64,000 nt of DNA from Leptospira weilii serovar Ranarum str. ICFT (lineage in GTDB: Bacteria > Spirochaetota > Leptospiria > Leptospirales > Leptospiraceae): contig NZ_AOHC02000053.1 of assembly GCF_000332415.1 (NCBI RefSeq), forward strand, positions 1 to 64,000. The letters run 5' to 3'. Position numbers and translations under genes: made by a program. Shown here one piece after another: positions 60,819 to 64,000 of this stretch. Position 1 is the first letter of the stretch. Each line of letters begins with the position of its first letter. The notes under the pieces were generated by a model. It did no database searches. It was given only the letters and a program-made list of their open reading frames with translations, and was not told where the DNA came from.

Positions 60819-60835
60819 GGCGTCTGCTTTTAAGC

Positions 60836-61117
60836 TCAAGCAATATTCTTGCGAGATCTTACCTTTACTTCTAGATCTAATGCGTGACATACTTTCAAAA
60901 AAGTTGCGAGATTGCAATTTATACCATTTTCAATTTTCGAAAGTTGTTGTTGAGTTACATGAGCCATTTTTGCAAGCTCAGACTGAGAAAGACCTTTCTT
61001 TTCCCGTAAATCATGCAATTCTAAGGATAAATTGATTAGTTCCTTTTCTTCTTGAAACTTTTCTTTGAATTTCTCGTTTTTAAGTTTAGATTTTAAATGT
61101 GTTCTAAATGATTTCAT
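60836..61117 (-). CDS. XRE-family HTH antitoxin-like protein
   Basis: 93 residues; a helical N-terminus is followed by an XRE helix-turn-helix (about 36-88, LREKKGLSQSELAKMAHVTQQQLSKIENG, NLATFLKVCHALDLEVKV). It follows the toxin gene with an ATGA overlap, so the order is toxin-antitoxin as in HigBA-2. Autorepression likely by analogy. Confidence 0.88.
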   Translation of the reverse strand: MKSFRTHLKSKLKNEKFKEKFQEEKELINLSLELHDLREKKGLSQSELAKMAHVTQQQLSKIENGINCNLATFLKVCHALDLEVKVRSRKNIA

Positions 61118-61494
61118 GATAATAACTTCCCTATTTCTTTTTCCGGATATTTCTTAAGAAATTTTTCTCTCCTCTTTACAGCTTTGTCTATTTCAGACTT
61201 CGGAACTTTATCAGATCGTTTAATAAATTGATTTGTTAGTATTACGTAGTCTTTATAACAGAAAAAATATAAAATACGAACCTGATCTCCGGAAAGCTTA
61301 ATTCGTAATTCATGAATACCGTCTTTTAATATATCAGCGTAAGGCCTTGGTAAATTTGGTCCTAATTCCTCAAGTTTCTCGATCCAAGCCAATATTTTCG
61401 CTTGATTTCTATCATCTTTCGAATTGATAAAAGTTTCGATTTCACTTTCTTCGTTCTCGGATTCCGAATAATAGTAAACTTTCCATTTTCTCAC
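61114..61494 (-). CDS. RelE/HigB-like toxin (Gp49 family)
   Basis: 126 residues from a GTG at 61494. It has the Gp49/HigB-2 pattern FINSKDDRNQAKILAWIEKLEELGPNLPRPYADILKDGIHELRI, then VRILYFFCYKDYVILTNQFIKRSDKVP and a basic C-terminus. mRNA interferase in relatives. Overlaps the antitoxin gene by 4 bp. Confidence 0.87.
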   Translation of the reverse strand: MRKWKVYYYSESENEESEIETFINSKDDRNQAKILAWIEKLEELGPNLPRPYADILKDGIHELRIKLSGDQVRILYFFCYKDYVILTNQFIKRSDKVPKSEIDKAVKRREKFLKKYPEKEIGKLLS

Positions 61495-61598
61495 CGCAAA
61501 TCAGCTTACATCACATATGACGTATTGTCAATTCCAAAAATAGCCAAAACTGTCTTAAATATCAAACCAAGTTGCAAAATTCATTTTTAGCAGATGCC

Positions 61599-61784
61599 GT
61601 CTAACGAAAGAGACTTCTCGACGTTTGCGATCCTGAAGCGCTTGTGCGCGAAGGGATTGTCGGAGGCTTGAGCGAACCTTAGTGAGCGATCACAAGCCGA
61701 ACGTCAAAGCGAATGTGGCGAAGCCCGGAGTGAGCCTGAGCGGGAACCGTGAATGGCGAACGAAGCGAGAAGTCGAAGTTAGAC
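61599..61784. repeat. attC site 8
   Basis: GTCTAAC-GAAAGA-GACTTCTCG at left and GCGAGAAGTC-GAA-GTTAGAC at right, 186 bp, both outer boxes complementary. A textbook pair in this array. Confidence 0.92.
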
Positions 61785-61790
61785 GCAGTT

Positions 61791-62741
61791 TCAAGGAAAT
61801 ATTTGTCCTTTCATGTCTTTGATTTCAGAATTGTAGTAGTCATTAAGCATATTAAAATATTCGTCAACGAATTTTGCGTTAACTATATCAATCCAAAATC
61901 CAAAATACGGATCTGCTTTTTCTTCATACAATCGGATCCAACTAATTTCCTTTAAATCATTATTTGAGCTAACCTTCCATAGAGTAGACTCTATTATTAA
62001 AATAGGATGATATACATTTAAACTGGCTAAACCTGAGTCATGATTATATTTTGCCAAATATTGAATAACGTCTTCATCTTTATCTAAACCGTAAATCCCT
62101 AACTGGTGTGTTAGAATATTTCTTTCAAATTCTTTTAGATCAATTTCTAATAAGTTCTTTTTAATGCCTTCCGAAGCAGACTGCAAGGATTGAAAAGCTT
62201 TCCACACTACCGCGGATTCCAATCCACGTTCTATTTTTGAATTTGTTTCTCTGAAAGTTGAAGATATGTCTATTGGGAACGGACGAATATGCAAATCTAA
62301 AATATGGGACTCTTCACCATTATTATAGAAATGCAGATTATTAAGCTTATTAATAAAACGTGTTACATCACGTTTAGAAAGTCCGTGCCGTAGTAGCACA
62401 TCCGTATATGGCTGATAATTAGGTGCATATTCTCCTTTCCACGCGATATTGTTGAAAGAAACTGAATATCTATTTACGTACGGCGGAAAAAGTAAATGAT
62501 AATCTGATAGACTTTTTACTTCTATTAGTAGATTAATAGTACTAGAAGCGTTTTCGGATAAAAAGTATCTCTGGCAAAAAATATCAAGTTCACGTTTTTT
62601 ATTGATAGTCGGATCCGGATAATAAACTCCATGAGAAACATTCCATTTTAAATTCTTTAGTAAATCTGCAATTGTCTTTTCTTGAACTAAAGATTTATAT
62701 GACTCGCTTTTCAGTAATTTATTTTTTAGTTCATCTAACAT
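61791..62741 (-). CDS. Cassette protein with a possible PD-(D/E)XK nuclease-like core
   Basis: 316 residues from the ATG at 62741; upstream frame to 62864 is within an attC. Near residues 40-75 KRELDIFCQRYFL is followed by INLLIEVKSLSDYHLLF, an E-LD...(I)EVK pattern as in PD-(D/E)XK nucleases (Asp, Glu and Lys at the expected spacing). The rest, with a charged middle, a helical region and a C-terminal YNSEIKDMKGQIF, gives no family. Not obviously tied to a methylase. Defence or restriction-like role is a hypothesis. 8 bp upstream of its attC. Confidence 0.6.
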   Translation of the reverse strand: MLDELKNKLLKSESYKSLVQEKTIADLLKNLKWNVSHGVYYPDPTINKKRELDIFCQRYFLSENASSTINLLIEVKSLSDYHLLFPPYVNRYSVSFNNIAWKGEYAPNYQPYTDVLLRHGLSKRDVTRFINKLNNLHFYNNGEESHILDLHIRPFPIDISSTFRETNSKIERGLESAVVWKAFQSLQSASEGIKKNLLEIDLKEFERNILTHQLGIYGLDKDEDVIQYLAKYNHDSGLASLNVYHPILIIESTLWKVSSNNDLKEISWIRLYEEKADPYFGFWIDIVNAKFVDEYFNMLNDYYNSEIKDMKGQIFP

Positions 62742-62756
62742 ATCTTTTGAAATTGC

Positions 62757-62941
<185 letters not shown>

Positions 62942-62972
62942 GCGGAAGCCCCTCCTCTATTAAAAAACAGAA

Positions 62973-63371
62973 TTAAAGTTTTAGCTTTTCGAAAGTCTTT
63001 ATAACGCCCTCTAATGAAACACTTCCATCAGCTACTCCGATCGTGACTTCATACAATGAATCTTCTTGATTTTCCATCTCGACTCCGTTTAAATCTAGAA
63101 AAATCAGAGCTGAGGCAAGTACTACTCGCTTATTCCCATCTATAAAGGAGTGATTTTTGCAAAGGTAGAATAAATATGCTGCTGCCTTTTGTATTAAACC
63201 AGTATGGAATTCTTGATTGTCAAATCCAGAAAACGGCTGAGCAATGGCCGATTCAAGAAGACTCTTATCTCTAATTCCGAAAGAGCCACCGTATTCTTCT
63301 ATTTGGTTCTTATGTATATAAAGAATCTCTTCGTAAGATAAATATCTAATAGAAGTTAACTCATTCAGCAA
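62973..63371 (-). CDS. doc: Doc-like Fic toxin
   Basis: 132 residues from a TTG at 63371. The Doc motif HSFIDGNKR (HxFxxGNKR) is present at about 74-82, with GSFGIRDKSLLESAIAQP as the family start. Doc phosphorylates and inactivates elongation factor Tu in the phage P1 system. It overlaps the small antitoxin gene by 11 bp. Confidence 0.92.
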   Translation of the reverse strand: MLNELTSIRYLSYEEILYIHKNQIEEYGGSFGIRDKSLLESAIAQPFSGFDNQEFHTGLIQKAAAYLFYLCKNHSFIDGNKRVVLASALIFLDLNGVEMENQEDSLYEVTIGVADGSVSLEGVIKTFEKLKL

Positions 63372-63573
63372 GTCGTTTTAGTGTCTTGCCATGTTTCCTA
63401 TTTATTTTCCCAAGACTTGTTTCTAATTTTCTATCGATAGGGGTGATAATTAAACTTTTACCATCGGTGCTTATATCCAAAGAAGTATCTGAAGTAATAT
63501 GTAAAAGTTCAAGAATAGGTTTTTCTATAATTAATGCAGAACTGTTACCGTGTTGAATTAGTTTTTTAACCAT
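63361..63573 (-). CDS. AbrB/MazE-like antitoxin
   Basis: 70 residues: a swapped-hairpin AbrB-like domain (about 1-50, KLIQHGNSSALIIEKPILELLHI, LDISTDGKSLIITPI) and a basic tail that would bind the toxin. Precedes doc with an 11-bp overlap. Phd is the usual Doc partner, so this combination of an AbrB-type antitoxin with Doc is common in some genomes but worth checking. Confidence 0.87.
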   Translation of the reverse strand: MVKKLIQHGNSSALIIEKPILELLHITSDTSLDISTDGKSLIITPIDRKLETSLGKINRKHGKTLKRLAE

Positions 63574-63698
63574 GCCTTAGCTCGTTACAACATGGTATAC
63601 ACACCAGTGTTACCGGAGTCAAACTATATTTGGGCAAATAATTTAAAGTCCTCCCCTCGCGTTTTAATTTTGTGCTCAAAAATACTTTGGGGACTTTC

Positions 63699-63869
63699 GC
63701 CTAACGAAAGAGTCTCCTCGACGTTCGCGTTCCCGAAGGGATTGGCACGAGGTTCGAGGCGCCTTCGCGCCGTCTTGCAAACCGAGTGACAAAGCAAATG
63801 TGCCGAAGACCGAAGTGAGTCCGAGCGGGAACCGCGAGTGGCGAACGGAGCGAGAAGCCGAAGTTAGGC
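63699..63869. repeat. attC site 10
   Basis: GCCTAAC-GAAAGA-GTCTCCTCG at left and GCGAGAAGCC-GAA-GTTAGGC at right, 171 bp with exactly complementary R boxes. Confidence 0.88.
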
Positions 63870-63892
63870 GTAGTCGCTTTGATGCTAAAATT

Positions 63893-64000
63893 CTAAATAA
63901 AAACGGCAGGAGAAATATTAAATCTTTTAGACAACGCTTTAACTTGTCTTACATTTAATTCCCTTTTACCATTTAAAATTTCCGATACCACGCCTTGACT
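63893..64000 (-). CDS. HigA-type antitoxin, C-terminal fragment at window edge
   Basis: 35 residues to the stop at 63893-63895 (SQGVVSEILNGKRELNVRQ, then KALSKRFNISPAVFI). This is the typical HTH end of COG5499 HigA proteins. The 5' part lies outside the window. It is the gene of the cassette whose attC is at 63699-63869. A HigB partner is expected upstream, beyond 64000. Confidence 0.83.
   Translation of the reverse strand, partial: SQGVVSEILNGKRELNVRQVKALSKRFNISPAVFI

Overview
The window looks like a chromosome segment of a Leptospira (Spirochaetota), probably from the pathogen-related lineage. The evidence is the recognisable Leptospira versions of ArgB, AhcY, MetH and a UDPGP-type uridylyltransferase, a spirochaetal lipobox protein, TTG starts coupled to an upstream stop, many class III cyclase and GAF/SpoIIE signalling proteins, and short intergenic palindromes of the GTGGGAGTTCCCACA type. 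No rRNA, tRNA or CRISPR was found.

Positions 1-51206 are ordinary chromosome. They hold: an ExbB-ExbD-TonB energy-transduction operon followed by a secreted papain-like protease with Fn3 repeats; a divergent EAL protein and a UTP-glucose-1-phosphate uridylyltransferase; a TraB-like membrane protein; a cheD-HDOD-aroK run followed by a tyrosine recombinase; an SDR/metallo-beta-lactamase pair; a 7TMR-DISM adenylate cyclase; peroxiredoxin plus M61 peptidase; argB; a GAF-SpoIIE phosphatase; phosphofructokinase; an S-adenosylhomocysteine/methionine operon (ArsR-methyltransferase regulator, ahcY, ferredoxin, metH) with a perfect 22-bp palindrome just upstream of its first start codon; a TetR-thioesterase pair; a polysaccharide deacetylase; a methyltransferase-chromate transporter pair; a HAMP adenylate cyclase; an acyl-CoA ligase; and an FAD oxidoreductase.

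From about 51265 to the right edge the character changes completely. Small AT-rich genes, all on the minus strand apart from the IS3 genes, are separated by ten GC-richer imperfect palindromes of 82-191 bp. Each begins RYYYAAC-GAAAGA-(G/A)CTTCTC and ends GAGAAG(C/T)C-GAA-GTTRRRY. These have the R-box/L-box architecture of integron attC sites, so the region reads as an integron gene-cassette array whose integrase end, if any, lies to the right of the window. No integron integrase is present here. Cassettes carry toxin-antitoxin modules (HigBA, HicAB, HEPN/MNT, MntA/HepT with a broken HepT, a HigB-like/XRE pair, AbrB-like/Doc, and a partial HigA-like gene at the edge). They also carry a DHFR-family reductase, a VOC protein, a four-helix membrane protein, a possible PD-(D/E)XK nuclease and a methylenetetrahydrofolate-reductase-like gene whose 3' end is cut by an IS3-family element. 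The array is the most notable content of the window.
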